A DNA stretch of 64,000 bases from Synechocystis sp. PCC 7338 (GCF_018282115.1 NZ_CP054306.1:2527488-2591487), one strand, 5' to 3'. Shown: positions 26,049-36,261, counted from the stretch's first letter. A program made the numbers and translations. The notes: generated from the sequence alone by a model not told the origin.

Positions 26049-27413
26049 CTAAGCCGAGGTGGGGTTTTCTGCTAACAATTGACTAACCACGGCCCCTAGA
26101 CCGACGGAATTGGATGCTTTGAACAGGAGGCGATCGCCTGGTTGGAGGGTAGTTTTTAGGGCCTCCACTAAACTAGGTCCATCGCTGAAGGATTGGGTCT
26201 CTACACCGTTGGCCCCGGCGGCAATGGCATCGGTATTAGAGTCATTGGCTAATAGGTAAAGACCGTCTAAACCTAAGGCTTTCACCTTGGCCCCCACCCG
26301 TTGGTGGAATGTCGGGCCATAATCTCCCAGTTCTTTCATTGCTCCTAGCACCGCTAAACGTCGTTTTCCAGGGGTATTGGCCAATAAATCCAGGGATGCC
26401 AACATGGATTCCAGCCCAGCGTTATAGGTTTCATCCAACAGCACCACGTCCTGCCCCCATTGATAACGACGGGCCCGACCCTTTGGTAGCTCCACCGTCA
26501 ACCCCGGCTGTAACCTTTGCCAATCCAACCCTAAACACTGGGCCACGGCGATCGCCGCTAGATAATTAGAAGCATTGTGAACACCGGCCAGAGGCAAAGG
26601 CAAACTAACCCCATCGAGGATTAAATTTTCACCATTCACCGTTCCTCGCACATCTCCCCCCTGCAGGCCATAGGTAATGGTTTTTCCTTGCCAAAATCGT
26701 TGGGCTGTTTCCATTAACAAAGCATTGTCCTGATTGAGGATGGCCGTGCTTTGGGGTGGTTGGTGGGCCAGCAATTCACACTTGGCCTCGGCGATCGCCA
26801 ACTCCGATCCCAAAAGACCAATGTGGGCTGTGCCAACGTTGGTAATTAAACCGATGGTGGGCTGGGCAATGTCCGCCAATAGCGCAATTTGTCCCCGACC
26901 CCGCATGGCCATTTCCACAATGGCAAAATTATGGTCTGGGGATAGTTCTAACAAAGTTTTCGGCACCCCAATTTCATTGTTGTAGTTAGCTCTGGTTTTA
27001 TGCACACTGCCAAATTGGGATAACACCGCCGCAATTAACTCTTTGGTGGTGGTCTTACCCACAGAACCGGTCACCCCAATGATGGGAATGGTAAATCTTT
27101 GTCGCCACCCCGATGCTATGCGCTGATAGGCCACCAATGTATCTTCCACCAAAAATTTAGCCACCGTTTCCCCTATTCCCTCCACTGGTCGATCCGTCAC
27201 CACGGCGATCGCCCCCGCCGCCACCGCTTGGGGAATAAAACTATGACCATCAAAACTTTCTCCCCGCAAAGCAAGAAATAAATCCCCTGGCACCAAAGCC
27301 CTTGTATCGGTGCAAATATTATTTATCCGTATATCCTCGGAAAGATGGGTAACAGACAATAAGCAATTTTCTAGGAATGTACGGATGTCAAATAGGGAAA
27401 GTTTGGAGTTCAT
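26049..27413 (-). CDS. murF: UDP-N-acetylmuramoyl-tripeptide--D-alanyl-D-alanine ligase
   Basis: MurF adds D-Ala-D-Ala to UDP-MurNAc-tripeptide, the last cytoplasmic step of peptidoglycan precursor synthesis. The 454-residue product has the N-terminal substrate domain (LVPGDLFLALRGESFDGHSFI), the ATP-binding P-loop GVTGSVGKTTTKE (about residue 115), the central TRANYNNEIGVP motif and the C-terminal ligase domain (LDETYNAGLESM). It corresponds to slr1351. Its upstream region holds a palindromic cAMP-receptor site (27500-27515), so control by SYCRP1 is likely. It is transcribed divergently from the next gene. Confidence 0.95.
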   Translation of the reverse strand: MNSKLSLFDIRTFLENCLLSVTHLSEDIRINNICTDTRALVPGDLFLALRGESFDGHSFIPQAVAAGAIAVVTDRPVEGIGETVAKFLVEDTLVAYQRIASGWRQRFTIPIIGVTGSVGKTTTKELIAAVLSQFGSVHKTRANYNNEIGVPKTLLELSPDHNFAIVEMAMRGRGQIALLADIAQPTIGLITNVGTAHIGLLGSELAIAEAKCELLAHQPPQSTAILNQDNALLMETAQRFWQGKTITYGLQGGDVRGTVNGENLILDGVSLPLPLAGVHNASNYLAAIAVAQCLGLDWQRLQPGLTVELPKGRARRYQWGQDVVLLDETYNAGLESMLASLDLLANTPGKRRLAVLGAMKELGDYGPTFHQRVGAKVKALGLDGLYLLANDSNTDAIAAGANGVETQSFSDGPSLVEALKTTLQPGDRLLFKASNSVGLGAVVSQLLAENPTSA

Positions 27414-27755
27414 AGAAAAGAATGAGAGTGGGAAATATGGTGGAGGAAAACTGGGTTAGAATTGACTCAGAAGGGTTAATTCATTGACATTTTTTTATCT
27501 GTGATCTAGATCACTTCCCATGGGTGCCTACATCACTTACATTGGAGGGGAAATAGAGATAAAAAAGTTGAAAACCGACAATGACCAGTAAAAGAGTTCC
27601 GATTTCATCCCAGTGGGATCAGGGTGTATCTTACCATCCCCAGCGGTGCTTGATTAAAGTCCAGAGTATTGTTGACCTTATCCGATGATTTCGTTTTCAT
27701 TATTAGTTTTCCCTATCCCCAATTTGCCCCCTTTCCCCCAAGGAGGGTTACCACT
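27414..27755. other. Divergent promoter region between murF and an unknown gene
   Basis: A 340-base gap separates two divergent starts. The only clear element is the SYCRP1-type operator at 27500-27515. AGGAGG at 27741-27746 is the ribosome site for the rightward gene. I see no small gene here. Confidence 0.6.
27500..27515. promoter_or_regulatory. cAMP receptor protein (SYCRP1-type) operator
   Basis: TGTGATCTAGATCACT is an almost perfect palindrome of the CRP form TGTGA-N6-TCACA, differing only in the last base. The inner TCTAGA matches the SYCRP1 consensus I remember. It lies 86 bases upstream of the murF start on one side and about 240 bases upstream of the divergent gene on the other. The candidate regulator, sycrp1, is at 55460-56158 in this same window. 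Confidence 0.8.
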
Positions 27756-29039
27756 GTGAACCAAAACTACCTTCAGTCCAACGACTCCTACAAAACAAAC
27801 GACGAGCAGGCAATGTACGATTATCTGCTCAACTTGGTGCAGTCGGTGGAAGGGGAGCAGGTACTGGAGGTAATAGGCAATCTTTTCTTGAGTGGACAAA
27901 GTGGTTCTCAAGGACAAATTTCTACTCACCTAGAAAAGGTAATTAGGGTTAAAAATAATACTGAAGATTTCAACTACTTTTTTAACCGTTGCTGTTATAT
28001 TCTGATCAATTATTGGCAACTTTCTCCCCAAACCCAACGCTCCATTCCCCAATTAGTAAATATGGTGGAAAAAGCCGTAGCTAACATCAGTCCCGGGGGC
28101 AACACCAAAGGAAACATCCGCCAACTAGTTAAAAATTTTACCCTCAGTGAACAATTTGTTCGGCTGAAAAGATTAGCCACCGTTGTCAGTGCCAAGTTTG
28201 AAACCAAATCTAGCTCCGTTGGCACCCTCATCCACCGCTATCCCTATCTTTACGATTACTGCCTCATGGGGGATGACAGTAGTCGGGAACACCGCCAAAC
28301 CATCCACCGCATCAAAGCTCAAAATGAACGCAAGTTTGAAATTAACCTTTCCCATTACGTCACCTATCGGGTACGCATGGCCAGGGATAATAAGTCTGGG
28401 CTAATTTTGCCGGACAAGGAACTGATCAAACCGGTGAAAAATCCGACCCTACTCAGTGATCGGGATCTAAACAGTTCCCTTAAACATTTTGTCGGAGCTG
28501 TGGAAAACGGCCAGAGTTATCAATCCCTCTCGAAAAGTTTCCGCAACCATGTGGTCTATACCCGATCCTTTGGTACTTTTAAGGACGAACTTTACGAATA
28601 TATCCGGAGCTCCCTACAGGATAAGTATAGACAAGGGAGTTTTGATAAGAAATTGTTTGACCTATTCCAAAATGCCTATCCGGAATGTAACCAACAGAAA
28701 CCCACGGAATTTTTAATGATGCGAACTTCTAGTCAATTGCTCAACTTTTTGGTGGTGGAGGGCAGTAAAAATCCAGATCACTATGTCTTTATTGATCTAA
28801 TTTCCAATATTGGTGTGAAGAAGACCATTGGGGTATTGCTAAAAATCGTACTTTTCTGCTCCAAGGTGAAGCCTTATTTGGAAAAACGTTTTTCAATTTT
28901 GTTTAATCACTATGAGTCAGTGGCCCGGGAAGGGGTGCCTTGGCTCGTGAAAACCCTGGAAAATATGCAGGTTGCCTTTAGTATTCATTTTGGCCGGGTG
29001 GACCTTTCTAGTCTCAACCGCTCCAATTTGTCTACTTAG
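27756..29039 (+). CDS. Cyanobacterial protein of unknown function, SYCRP1-associated
   Basis: A 427-residue protein starting at GTG 27756, chosen because a perfect AGGAGG lies ten bases upstream; the open frame reaches further back but without a ribosome site. It is predicted soluble, mostly helical and basic, with no signal peptide and no catalytic motif I recognise. Segments such as YYLLINYWQLSP-like (ILINYWQLSPQTQRSIPQL) and DELYEYIRSSLQDKYRQGSFD suggest a helical repeat or partner-binding protein. It shares its upstream region and CRP-type operator with murF. It corresponds in position to a hypothetical gene (sll1247) next to murF in PCC 6803 as I recall. Confidence 0.65.
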   Translation: MNQNYLQSNDSYKTNDEQAMYDYLLNLVQSVEGEQVLEVIGNLFLSGQSGSQGQISTHLEKVIRVKNNTEDFNYFFNRCCYILINYWQLSPQTQRSIPQLVNMVEKAVANISPGGNTKGNIRQLVKNFTLSEQFVRLKRLATVVSAKFETKSSSVGTLIHRYPYLYDYCLMGDDSSREHRQTIHRIKAQNERKFEINLSHYVTYRVRMARDNKSGLILPDKELIKPVKNPTLLSDRDLNSSLKHFVGAVENGQSYQSLSKSFRNHVVYTRSFGTFKDELYEYIRSSLQDKYRQGSFDKKLFDLFQNAYPECNQQKPTEFLMMRTSSQLLNFLVVEGSKNPDHYVFIDLISNIGVKKTIGVLLKIVLFCSKVKPYLEKRFSILFNHYESVAREGVPWLVKTLENMQVAFSIHFGRVDLSSLNRSNLST

Positions 29040-29201
29040 AAGATTTTCCCTCACCAAAAAAAGAAGGAATCCAGCCCATTGGCCGCATTCCCAGATGTTT
29101 ACTTCAGTTTTAATTAATGGTTGGGCAACTCCCCCCAGAGATCAGCTATGGTTAATTGCTAACTTGGGTCATGGCCCGAAAATGTTCCATTACCCCAACT
29201 T

Positions 29202-30257
29202 TTAGACTTTTTTTAGGGAGCCAAAGGTGCGGTAGCCATTCTCCGGGTCATACAAATGACATTGGCTACTGATTTGTTGCATTAACTTCAAGTTAAAGGT
29301 GCGCTCATAGAGAAAAGGTCCCCAGTTTTCTTTTAAACTTGCGTGGGCTAGACGTAGGTTATAGGAAGGAATGGCAACAGAGAGGTGGTGGGGAATGTGT
29401 ACGTTGATGTCATGGCAGAGCACTTCCACCCAGCGGGGATAGTCACAATGGACAGTACCATTTAACTGGGCTTCGGCGGCGCTCCAATCGGCGATGGGAC
29501 GGAAACGAATTTCGGGAATTGTGTGATGCACAATAGTAAAGGTGCTCATCCAGAAGTGGTACACCAACCAGGGCATTAACCAAAATTTGACGAACCCCCA
29601 TACCCCTGTGGTGGCAATTAAGGTAGGAAAGGCAATCGCCGCAAAGAGGGAGACAACGGCAATGGATAGTTTGACTTTATTGCGGTCCCTTTCAGCAAAG
29701 TTGCTGAGTTTAAAATGCATTAAGCTCCAGTGGAAAATGGAACCAGTCCACCAAAAGGGGCCCCGGATGGCTCGGTAAAAAAGTCTGACGATCGCCGGAC
29801 TGGCTTGGAAAGCTTCCACACTCCAGGGATCCCAGGCGTTGTCAACCTCAACTTTGTTGGTGTGGAGATGATGGTGGTCGTGGAGCAGACGCCAGCTATG
29901 GAAAGGATAAATTAGGGGCGCAAAGGCAACGTGTCCCACTAAGTCATTGACCCAGCGTTTTTTGGCAAAGGAGCGATGGCCACAGTCATGGCCGACAACG
30001 AAGGCCCCCGTTAGGGCTGTCCCGGTCCAGATCCAGGTGATAGGCAGGAAGTACCAGGGCAGATAGATAATACCCAAATAGCCCACGGCGATCGCCCCTA
30101 GGGTGACCAAAACAGAAGCCCAGGCTTTGCTCGCTTTTTTCTCGAAGCATTCCTTGGGCAGGGTTTTAATGATGTCTTGTAGTTTTAGATCCGCAATCGG
30201 GCGATCGGGATTGTTGGGCGTTACCGTTGGCGTCAACGGGGGAATCGTGGCAGTCAT
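29202..30257 (-). CDS. desA: Acyl-lipid Delta12 (omega-6) desaturase
   Basis: DesA introduces the Delta12 double bond into oleoyl groups of membrane glycerolipids with ferredoxin as electron donor, in plasma and thylakoid membranes. This is central to cold acclimation. The 351-residue protein carries the three histidine boxes HDCGH (about residue 89), HDHHH (about 125) and HIPHH (about 288), between four hydrophobic helices. It is nearly identical to slr1350 of PCC 6803, with scattered changes. It lies upstream of murF and downstream of pgi on the same strand, with its own 215-base leader. Confidence 0.97.
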   Translation of the reverse strand: MTATIPPLTPTVTPNNPDRPIADLKLQDIIKTLPKECFEKKASKAWASVLVTLGAIAVGYLGIIYLPWYFLPITWIWTGTALTGAFVVGHDCGHRSFAKKRWVNDLVGHVAFAPLIYPFHSWRLLHDHHHLHTNKVEVDNAWDPWSVEAFQASPAIVRLFYRAIRGPFWWTGSIFHWSLMHFKLSNFAERDRNKVKLSIAVVSLFAAIAFPTLIATTGVWGFVKFWLMPWLVYHFWMSTFTIVHHTIPEIRFRPIADWSAAEAQLNGTVHCDYPRWVEVLCHDINVHIPHHLSVAIPSYNLRLAHASLKENWGPFLYERTFNLKLMQQISSQCHLYDPENGYRTFGSLKKV

Positions 30258-30472
30258 TTATAAAGGTTTATCTCCAAATGGAAGGTCGGGCAGATTTTTG
30301 TTTAAGGATTCATGGGCTATAAAGCGGCCAAGGTTTGCCGTGCCTAGGAATTAATACTCAGGTAAACAAACTTTTCTTTTTATAGCACGTTGCCATTGAC
30401 CAGGAACCGAATTGCCGATGAATTAAGCTCTGATTACCTGGTCTGCAACTAACAATTGAGGATTAATCTGCC

Positions 30473-32068
30473 TTAACTCTGCCACTGGACTTGCAACCGT
30501 TGGGGAAATTGGCGATCGCCGTGGAGCACTACCCCTCGGTCATTGGCGGCCAGATGGCGGACGATTTTATACACCGTTTCCACCTGTTCTGGAGCCTGTA
30601 CTTTAGCGGCCAAAACTTCTAGGGCAATGGGGCCGGATTCAACTTTCAAAGTGGAAAGAATCCCCTTTTGCAATTCCAAAATGGAGGCGGCCGCTTTTTT
30701 GCCCGCTTCTACCCCCGGTTGATGGTAAGCGTTGACATTCACCAAGGAACCATAGAAACTCACCGCCCGTTCATACAGAGCAATTAAAGCGCCAATACTG
30801 GTGGCATTCACCTGGGGAATGGTGACAGTAATGGAATCCCGTTGATTTTCAAACAACGCTTGTCTAGTGCCTTGCAAAAATCCCGACAAGTAATCCCCAC
30901 TGGTGACTCCCGGTTCCAACTCCAACGATGGCCCTTGGTGATCGTGCAACACTTCAATGAAAGTAGCAAAAAAGTTGGGCACCCCATCCCGCAATTGCTG
31001 GACGTAGGCATGTTGATCCGTAGAACCCTTATTGCCATAGACCGCAATGCCCTGGTGGACTACATTGCCATCCAAATCCCGTTCCTTACCCAGGGATTCC
31101 ATCACCAACTGCTGTAAATAACGACTAAACAACAACAGCCTGTCTTTGTAGGGCAGAATCACCATATCTTTTTTCCCTTGCCCATCCCCTGCGTAGTACC
31201 AAGCCAAAGCCATTAGGGCCGCCGGATTTTGTCTTAATTCCCTCACCCTAGTGGTTTCATCCATGGTTTTAGCTCCATTGAGCATGGCCTGAATATCAAT
31301 GCCCTGGAGAGCCGCCGGTAATAGCCCCACCGCCGATAACTCCGAGGTTCTGCCTCCCACCCAATCCTGCATAGGAAAAGCTTGTAACCATTGTTCTGCC
31401 TGGGCTTGTTGGGAAAGCTTACTGCCGGGCATTGTCACCGCCACAGCATAGTTGGCAAAATGCAAACCCTGGGCTTCAAATACTGCCTTAGTTTCCGCCA
31501 AGCCATTGCGGGGTTCAGGGGTGCCACCGGATTTACTAGTGGTGATTACCAAAGTACTTTTCAGTTTGTCTTGAGCCTTTAAACCATTCAGCACTCGGTC
31601 AATGCCGTCTGGGTCGGAGTTATCAATGAAGTGAATGGCCAGGGGTGGGAAATCCGGGGCTAGGGCCTGGGCCACAAACTGGGGTCCTAGGGCAGAACCA
31701 CCAATGCCGATCGCCAGCAGGTCGGTAAATTTAGGGGCTGTGGGGGGTTTTATGTTTCCTTGGTGTACGTCAGCGGCAAAGGCTTTGATTTGCTGTAGGG
31801 GTTCGGTGATTTCAGCCCGGATCGCATCATTGGGGGCCAGGGCCGGATTGCGTAGCCAGTAATGCCCCACCATGCGTTGTTCGTCCGGGTTGGCGATCGC
31901 CCCTTTTTCCAGCGCCACCATATCTTGAAATGCTTTGGCAAATTTAGGTTGCAAATCCTCTACCAAAGCATCACTAAACCCCATGCGGCTCACATCCAGG
32001 TAAAAATCGAGGCCACCATGGTAATAAAGCCAGTCTTGATAACGTTGCCAAAGTTGTTGGTTATTCAT
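30473..32068 (-). CDS. pgi: Glucose-6-phosphate isomerase
   Basis: Phosphoglucose isomerase interconverts glucose-6-phosphate and fructose-6-phosphate, linking glycolysis, gluconeogenesis, glycogen and the oxidative pentose phosphate pathway. The 531-residue cytosolic protein has [16 protein letters not shown] (phosphate loop), [27 protein letters not shown] and the catalytic Lys/His/Glu regions ([25 protein letters not shown]). The length is that of the cyanobacterial short form. It corresponds to slr1349 and sits between cysE and desA. Confidence 0.95.
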   Translation of the reverse strand: MNNQQLWQRYQDWLYYHGGLDFYLDVSRMGFSDALVEDLQPKFAKAFQDMVALEKGAIANPDEQRMVGHYWLRNPALAPNDAIRAEITEPLQQIKAFAADVHQGNIKPPTAPKFTDLLAIGIGGSALGPQFVAQALAPDFPPLAIHFIDNSDPDGIDRVLNGLKAQDKLKSTLVITTSKSGGTPEPRNGLAETKAVFEAQGLHFANYAVAVTMPGSKLSQQAQAEQWLQAFPMQDWVGGRTSELSAVGLLPAALQGIDIQAMLNGAKTMDETTRVRELRQNPAALMALAWYYAGDGQGKKDMVILPYKDRLLLFSRYLQQLVMESLGKERDLDGNVVHQGIAVYGNKGSTDQHAYVQQLRDGVPNFFATFIEVLHDHQGPSLELEPGVTSGDYLSGFLQGTRQALFENQRDSITVTIPQVNATSIGALIALYERAVSFYGSLVNVNAYHQPGVEAGKKAAASILELQKGILSTLKVESGPIALEVLAAKVQAPEQVETVYKIVRHLAANDRGVVLHGDRQFPQRLQVQWQS

Positions 32069-32232
32069 CGAAAAAATGGGTCTGAAACCCCGCCCTTGAG
32101 GACGGCCTTGCGTTCACATCTTAAGACAATTAGAAAGATTTTATTGAACAGGAAAAAACATCCGACCAAAAATCGGCGCTTTTCAAACCCTTTCCCATCC
32201 CGGTTGCAGTTACCAGGGCAAGATCAAAAAGA

Positions 32233-32982
32233 TCAAAGGGTGCCTCCCAGAAATTCTTCAATTTCCCGATCGCCAAGGCGACAGAGCACCGGTTCCCGGT
32301 CAGTTTCAGAGCAGGAGCGATAATCCGATTCCCAATCCTGTTCTGACTGTTGTTGTTGTAGGGTAGCTACCTGTTGCTCCAGTAACTCGATCCTTTCTAG
32401 TAATAAGCGAATTACCTTGCCTTCCGAATCCGGCAACTTACCATGCTCCAAAGGATTAACCCTTTCCCCCGAAGGATGAACCATGCGCCCCGGCACCCCC
32501 ACCACGGTAAAATCCGCCGGCACGTCCCGCAACACCACCGAGCCCGCCCCAATGCGGACATTATCACCGATGGCAATATTACCCAAAACCTTAGCTCCAG
32601 CCCCTACCACCACGTTTTCCCCCAGGGTAGGGTGACGCTTACCACTTTCTTTCCCTGTACCTCCCAAAGTTACCCCTTGGTAAATCAAGGAATAATCCCC
32701 CACGATCGCCGTTTCACCAATCACCACCCCCATGCCATGGTCAATGAACACCCCCTGGCCAATTTGGGCCCCTGGATGAATTTCAATACCAGTAAAAAAA
32801 CGGGCAATCTGGGACATCAAGCGAGGAAAAAAAGGCAATCCCAAAGTGTGGAGCCGGTGGGAAAAGCGATGCACCATCAGAGCTTGCAAACCAGGATAAC
32901 AAAACAGCACCTCTAACCAATTGCGGGCGGCGGGATCTCGCTCAAAAATAATCCGAAAGTCAGCAATCAGTGAATTCAACAC
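32233..32982 (-). CDS. cysE: Serine O-acetyltransferase
   Basis: CysE acetylates L-serine with acetyl-CoA to O-acetylserine, the carbon skeleton for cysteine. The 249-residue protein has an N-terminal helical part (FERDPAARNWLEVLFCYPGLQAL) and a left-handed beta-helix with the active-site region FIDHGMGVVIGETA, YQGVTLGGTGKESGKRHP, and VVGVPGRMV. The C-terminal 70 residues hold a Gln-rich helix (ELLEQQVATLQQQQSEQ). The start is GTG 32982, which gives the family opening MLNSLIADFRIIFERDP. It corresponds to slr1348 and lies between ccaA and pgi. Confidence 0.94.
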   Translation of the reverse strand: MLNSLIADFRIIFERDPAARNWLEVLFCYPGLQALMVHRFSHRLHTLGLPFFPRLMSQIARFFTGIEIHPGAQIGQGVFIDHGMGVVIGETAIVGDYSLIYQGVTLGGTGKESGKRHPTLGENVVVGAGAKVLGNIAIGDNVRIGAGSVVLRDVPADFTVVGVPGRMVHPSGERVNPLEHGKLPDSEGKVIRLLLERIELLEQQVATLQQQQSEQDWESDYRSCSETDREPVLCRLGDREIEEFLGGTL

Positions 32983-33079
32983 CCGGTCAATTCCTACCTA
33001 AAATTTCCATTGTCTGTGTTTATTTAGCAAAGGCTGCAAGGTTGGGGGAGTTATTGATCAATGCTAATGGCCATTATAT

Positions 33080-33904
33080 TCAACGGGAACCTCGATAAAT
33101 GCGCTCTGCCTGTTCCCTGGGCAAATGGCCAAAACCAGGCAGGGGAGAAAGTTGGGGAGAGGAAGACTGTTTGCCGTTGCCATTTTGGGGGCGATTTTTG
33201 CCTGGAACTTTAAAGGAATCGTAGTTAATTAATGGAGAATTGGGATGGAGAGCATACTCATCCTCCGGCTCCAGGGAGTTAATGCGGCTTTGGGGAGGCA
33301 CAAAGTCGTGGAGCACCCCATCATAGGCCAACACCTCCCCCTTTTCGATGCGATAAATCCAGCCGTGGAGGGAAAGATCGCCTCTGTGTAACCGAGAATG
33401 GACAGCGGGATAGGTCTGGAGGTTTTTGATTTGGGTGAGAATATTTTCCGCCACGGTAACTTCAATCAAATCCTCCCCCTCCAGGTGACTGTAATTATCC
33501 AACACCAAGCGGCGGGTGGCTTCCGTATGTTTGAGCCAATCGTACACCAGGGGAAGTTTTTCCTGGAGAGAATTGAGTTTGAGTAGACCTTTCATGGCCC
33601 CACAATGGGAATGGCCACAGACGATGATTTGACTGATGTCCAGGGCAACTAGGGCATATTCCATGGCGGCCCCTTCCCCACCATTGGCAGCTCCGTAGGG
33701 AGGGATAATATTGCCAGCGTTGCGAATGACAAATAGATCTCCCACCTCTGACTGGGTGATCAAATTCGGATCTACCCGGGAATCGGAACAGCAAATGAAG
33801 AGGATGCGGGGATGTTGGCCATGGGAAAGTTGCTCAAAGAGGTCACGGTGGGAAGAGAAATAACCCTCTCGAAATTTTTGTAGTCCCTCGATGAGTCTTT
33901 GCAT
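33080..33904 (-). CDS. ccaA: Beta-carbonic anhydrase of the carboxysome, CcaA
   Basis: CcaA turns bicarbonate into CO2 inside beta-carboxysomes for Rubisco. From ATG 33904 the product has 274 residues. Zinc ligands are Cys39 (ICCSDSRVD), His98 and Cys101 (CGHSHCGAM), with the Asp41/Arg43 dyad. The last 75 residues are the long proline-rich C-terminal extension needed for carboxysome targeting through CcmM. A longer open frame starts 11 codons upstream, but the protein begins MQRLIEGLQKFREGYF in PCC 6803 (slr1347). It is divergent from panC-cmk. Confidence 0.96.
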   Translation of the reverse strand: MQRLIEGLQKFREGYFSSHRDLFEQLSHGQHPRILFICCSDSRVDPNLITQSEVGDLFVIRNAGNIIPPYGAANGGEGAAMEYALVALDISQIIVCGHSHCGAMKGLLKLNSLQEKLPLVYDWLKHTEATRRLVLDNYSHLEGEDLIEVTVAENILTQIKNLQTYPAVHSRLHRGDLSLHGWIYRIEKGEVLAYDGVLHDFVPPQSRINSLEPEDEYALHPNSPLINYDSFKVPGKNRPQNGNGKQSSSPQLSPLPGFGHLPREQAERIYRGSR

Positions 33905-34074
33905 ACGATCGCCGTTGATGGAATTCCAGCCTCCCATTGTATCATTGAAGACTTGCGGCAGGGGGGTCTAGGATAGCGGGTCAATTTGCCTGGGGATTGG
34001 TCAAAGCTCTGGACACAGGCCAGTCTCAATGAGCCCCATAGTTTGCAAACAATCCAAGGGATAGCAAAGAAACA

Positions 34075-35610
34075 ATGGTGCAAATTTTTCGGACAATCGC
34101 AGGGCTACAAACCTATCTCCGCCAAGTTGGTCGGGGTAAAACTGTGGGCTTAGTTCCCACTATGGGGGCCCTCCACGCCGGCCATGGCAGTCTACTGAAA
34201 CGGGCGGGGGCGGAAATGGATTTGGTTGTGTTGTCCATTTTTGTTAATCCTCTCCAATTTGGCCTCGGCGAAGATTTGGAACAATATCCCCGGGACTTGG
34301 ACGGCGATCGCCAATGGGCAGAATCTTTAGGAGTAGCGGTCATTTTTGCCCCAACAGTGGCGGATTTGGGGCTTAATTCCAGAGTTAATCAGACCACTGT
34401 ACTGCCTCCCCCAGCCATGACTGAGGTTTTATGTGGGCCCCATCGTCCTGGTCATTTCCAAGGAGTGGCCACCATTGTCACTAAATTATTCACCATTGTC
34501 TGTCCTGACGTGGCCTATTTTGGTGAAAAAGATGCCCAACAACTGGCTATTATTCGTCGGCTGGTAGAGGATTTGAATTTAACTGTGACTATCCGTCGTT
34601 GCCCGACAGTGCGGGAGGCATCGGGTTTGGCCATGAGTTCCCGCAACCAGTATTTGACCGCTGGGGAAAGGGAGCAGGCCACGGTACTTTACCGCGGTTT
34701 ACAAGCCGCCCAAGAACAATATCACCAAGGCGATCGCCAAGTATCTTCTCTATTGACCATTGCCCAGGACATTTTAGCGACGGAACCCGCAGTAAAACTC
34801 CAATATCTAGAATTAGTCCAGGGAGATACCCTCCAACCCATTGCGGAAAAGATCCCTGACCAAATTCCTGTTTTAATGGCGATCGCCGCCTATGTGGGTA
34901 GTACCCGTTTAATTGATAACCTTGTGCTGAATTATCGACTGCCCATTATTGCCATTGATGGCCCCGCCGGAGCCGGGAAATCCACTGTTACTAGGCAGGT
35001 GGCCGATCGTTTGGGTCTGACCTATTTGGATACCGGAGCCATGTATCGAGCTTTGGCTTGGCTGATTTTAGATCGGCATATTGCTCCCCAAGATGAACCA
35101 GCGGTGGCGGAACTTACCAGTGGTGCGGAGATTGAACTAATACCCCGTCCTGCACCCCAATTAACCGGAGTTAAGGTCAATGGGCAAGATGTCAGTGATG
35201 CCATTCGCACCCCGGCGGTGACCCATTTAGTTTCCACCATTGCCGCCCAAGGCGCTGTGCGAGCCAAGTTGCTAAAACTACAAAGGAAGTACGGCGACCA
35301 AGGAGGAATTGTGGCGGAAGGTCGGGACATTGGCACCCAGGTTTTTCCCAATGCGGAATTGAAAATTTTCCTTACCGCTTCAGTGCAGGAAAGGGCCCGC
35401 CGTCGTCTCAAGGATTTCCAAGCCCAGGGTAATCAAGCCGTAGATCTAGCCCAATTGGAAGCGGACATTGCCCAGCGGGATTACCTCGATAGCACCAGGG
35501 CGATCGCCCCTTTGCAAAAAGCTATGGATGCAGCGGAAATTGTCACCGATAACCTCACCATTGCCGAGGTGGTGGAAGGCATTATTGATCTCTACAAAAA
35601 AATGCAATGA
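34075..35610 (+). CDS. panC/cmk: Bifunctional pantothenate synthetase / cytidylate kinase
   Basis: A 511-residue fusion common to cyanobacteria. Residues about 1-275 are pantothenate synthetase (beta-alanine + pantoate + ATP), with VPTMGALHAGH, the PGHFQGVATIVTKLF segment and the MSSRNQYL motif. Residues about 285-511 are CMP kinase, with the P-loop IDGPAGAGKSTV, the DTGAMYRALAW substrate motif and the VAEGRDIGTQVFP arginine region. One start at ATG 34075 and an uninterrupted frame show a real fusion. It lies divergently next to ccaA and corresponds to sll1249. Confidence 0.95.
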   Translation: MVQIFRTIAGLQTYLRQVGRGKTVGLVPTMGALHAGHGSLLKRAGAEMDLVVLSIFVNPLQFGLGEDLEQYPRDLDGDRQWAESLGVAVIFAPTVADLGLNSRVNQTTVLPPPAMTEVLCGPHRPGHFQGVATIVTKLFTIVCPDVAYFGEKDAQQLAIIRRLVEDLNLTVTIRRCPTVREASGLAMSSRNQYLTAGEREQATVLYRGLQAAQEQYHQGDRQVSSLLTIAQDILATEPAVKLQYLELVQGDTLQPIAEKIPDQIPVLMAIAAYVGSTRLIDNLVLNYRLPIIAIDGPAGAGKSTVTRQVADRLGLTYLDTGAMYRALAWLILDRHIAPQDEPAVAELTSGAEIELIPRPAPQLTGVKVNGQDVSDAIRTPAVTHLVSTIAAQGAVRAKLLKLQRKYGDQGGIVAEGRDIGTQVFPNAELKIFLTASVQERARRRLKDFQAQGNQAVDLAQLEADIAQRDYLDSTRAIAPLQKAMDAAEIVTDNLTIAEVVEGIIDLYKKMQ

Positions 35611-35700
35611 GGGGGAATTTTGATAAATGTTTGAGCACTTAGTAAAGAGGTTAAAATGGGTTGCAATGGCGAATAGGTAAGGTATTGAGACGGATCTAGG

Positions 35701-36261
35701 ATGCTGAAATTAGAAAATGAAAACCTGACCCTGACTGAATTTCTAGCTTTACCAGAAGAGAAGCCTCCCCTAGAGTATAGAGATGGGCAAGTTAGTGTTA
35801 AGCCGATGCAAAAAGGAAAATATAGCACTTTACAAACTGAATTATCATTTGCTATTAACGCCGCCTTAAAAAGGGAAAAAATCGCTTGGGCATTCACAGA
35901 ATTGCGTTGTAGTTTTGAAAATCGATCTATTGTTCCTGATATTGCAGTTTTTACTTGGGAAAATATTCCCTGTGATCAAGATGGAGAAATTGCCGATAAT
36001 TTTTATCTGCCGCCTAATTGAATAATTGAAATCTTGTCTCCTGAACAAAGCTAAACAAAAGTTGTAAAGAATATTTTATTTTGCTTGAATAATGGCACTG
36101 AAATGGGTTGGCTGATTAATCCGAAAGAGCAATCTATTTTTGTCTATCAACCCGGCCGATCACCAGAAATTTTCGACGAAATAGAATCAAAATTACTGAT
36201 ACCAAGCTTTGCCCAGGTCCCTGATTTAACTTTGGGAGAGGAGAAGTGTTTGGCTGGTTAA
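35701..36261 (+). pseudogene. Uma2 (DUF820) family gene inactivated by two nonsense codons
   Basis: The frame from ATG 35701 encodes a typical Uma2/DUF820 protein, a PD-(D/E)XK-fold family that is very abundant in cyanobacteria (TLTEFLALPEEKPPLEYRDG, FENRSIVPDIAVFTW). It is stopped by TGA at 36019-36021, where homologues have Trp in a NWIIEILSP-type motif. A second stop, TAA at 36052-36054, falls where SPDQSQTK-type sequences have Gln. Past both stops the same frame continues with family sequence (MGWLINPKEQSIFVYQPG) to TAA at 36259-36261, 187 codons in all and without a frameshift. The gene is therefore a recent pseudogene. Confidence 0.85.

Noticed and set aside
30398-30443. GACCAGG...CCTGGTC inverted repeat between desA and pgi as a terminator
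   Set aside because: The loop is 32 bases long and there is no T run on the minus strand, so it is too weak to call.
32340-32400. Gln-rich tail of CysE as a sign of frameshift or fusion
   Set aside because: The frame is continuous and cyanobacterial CysE proteins often carry a helical C-terminal extension.
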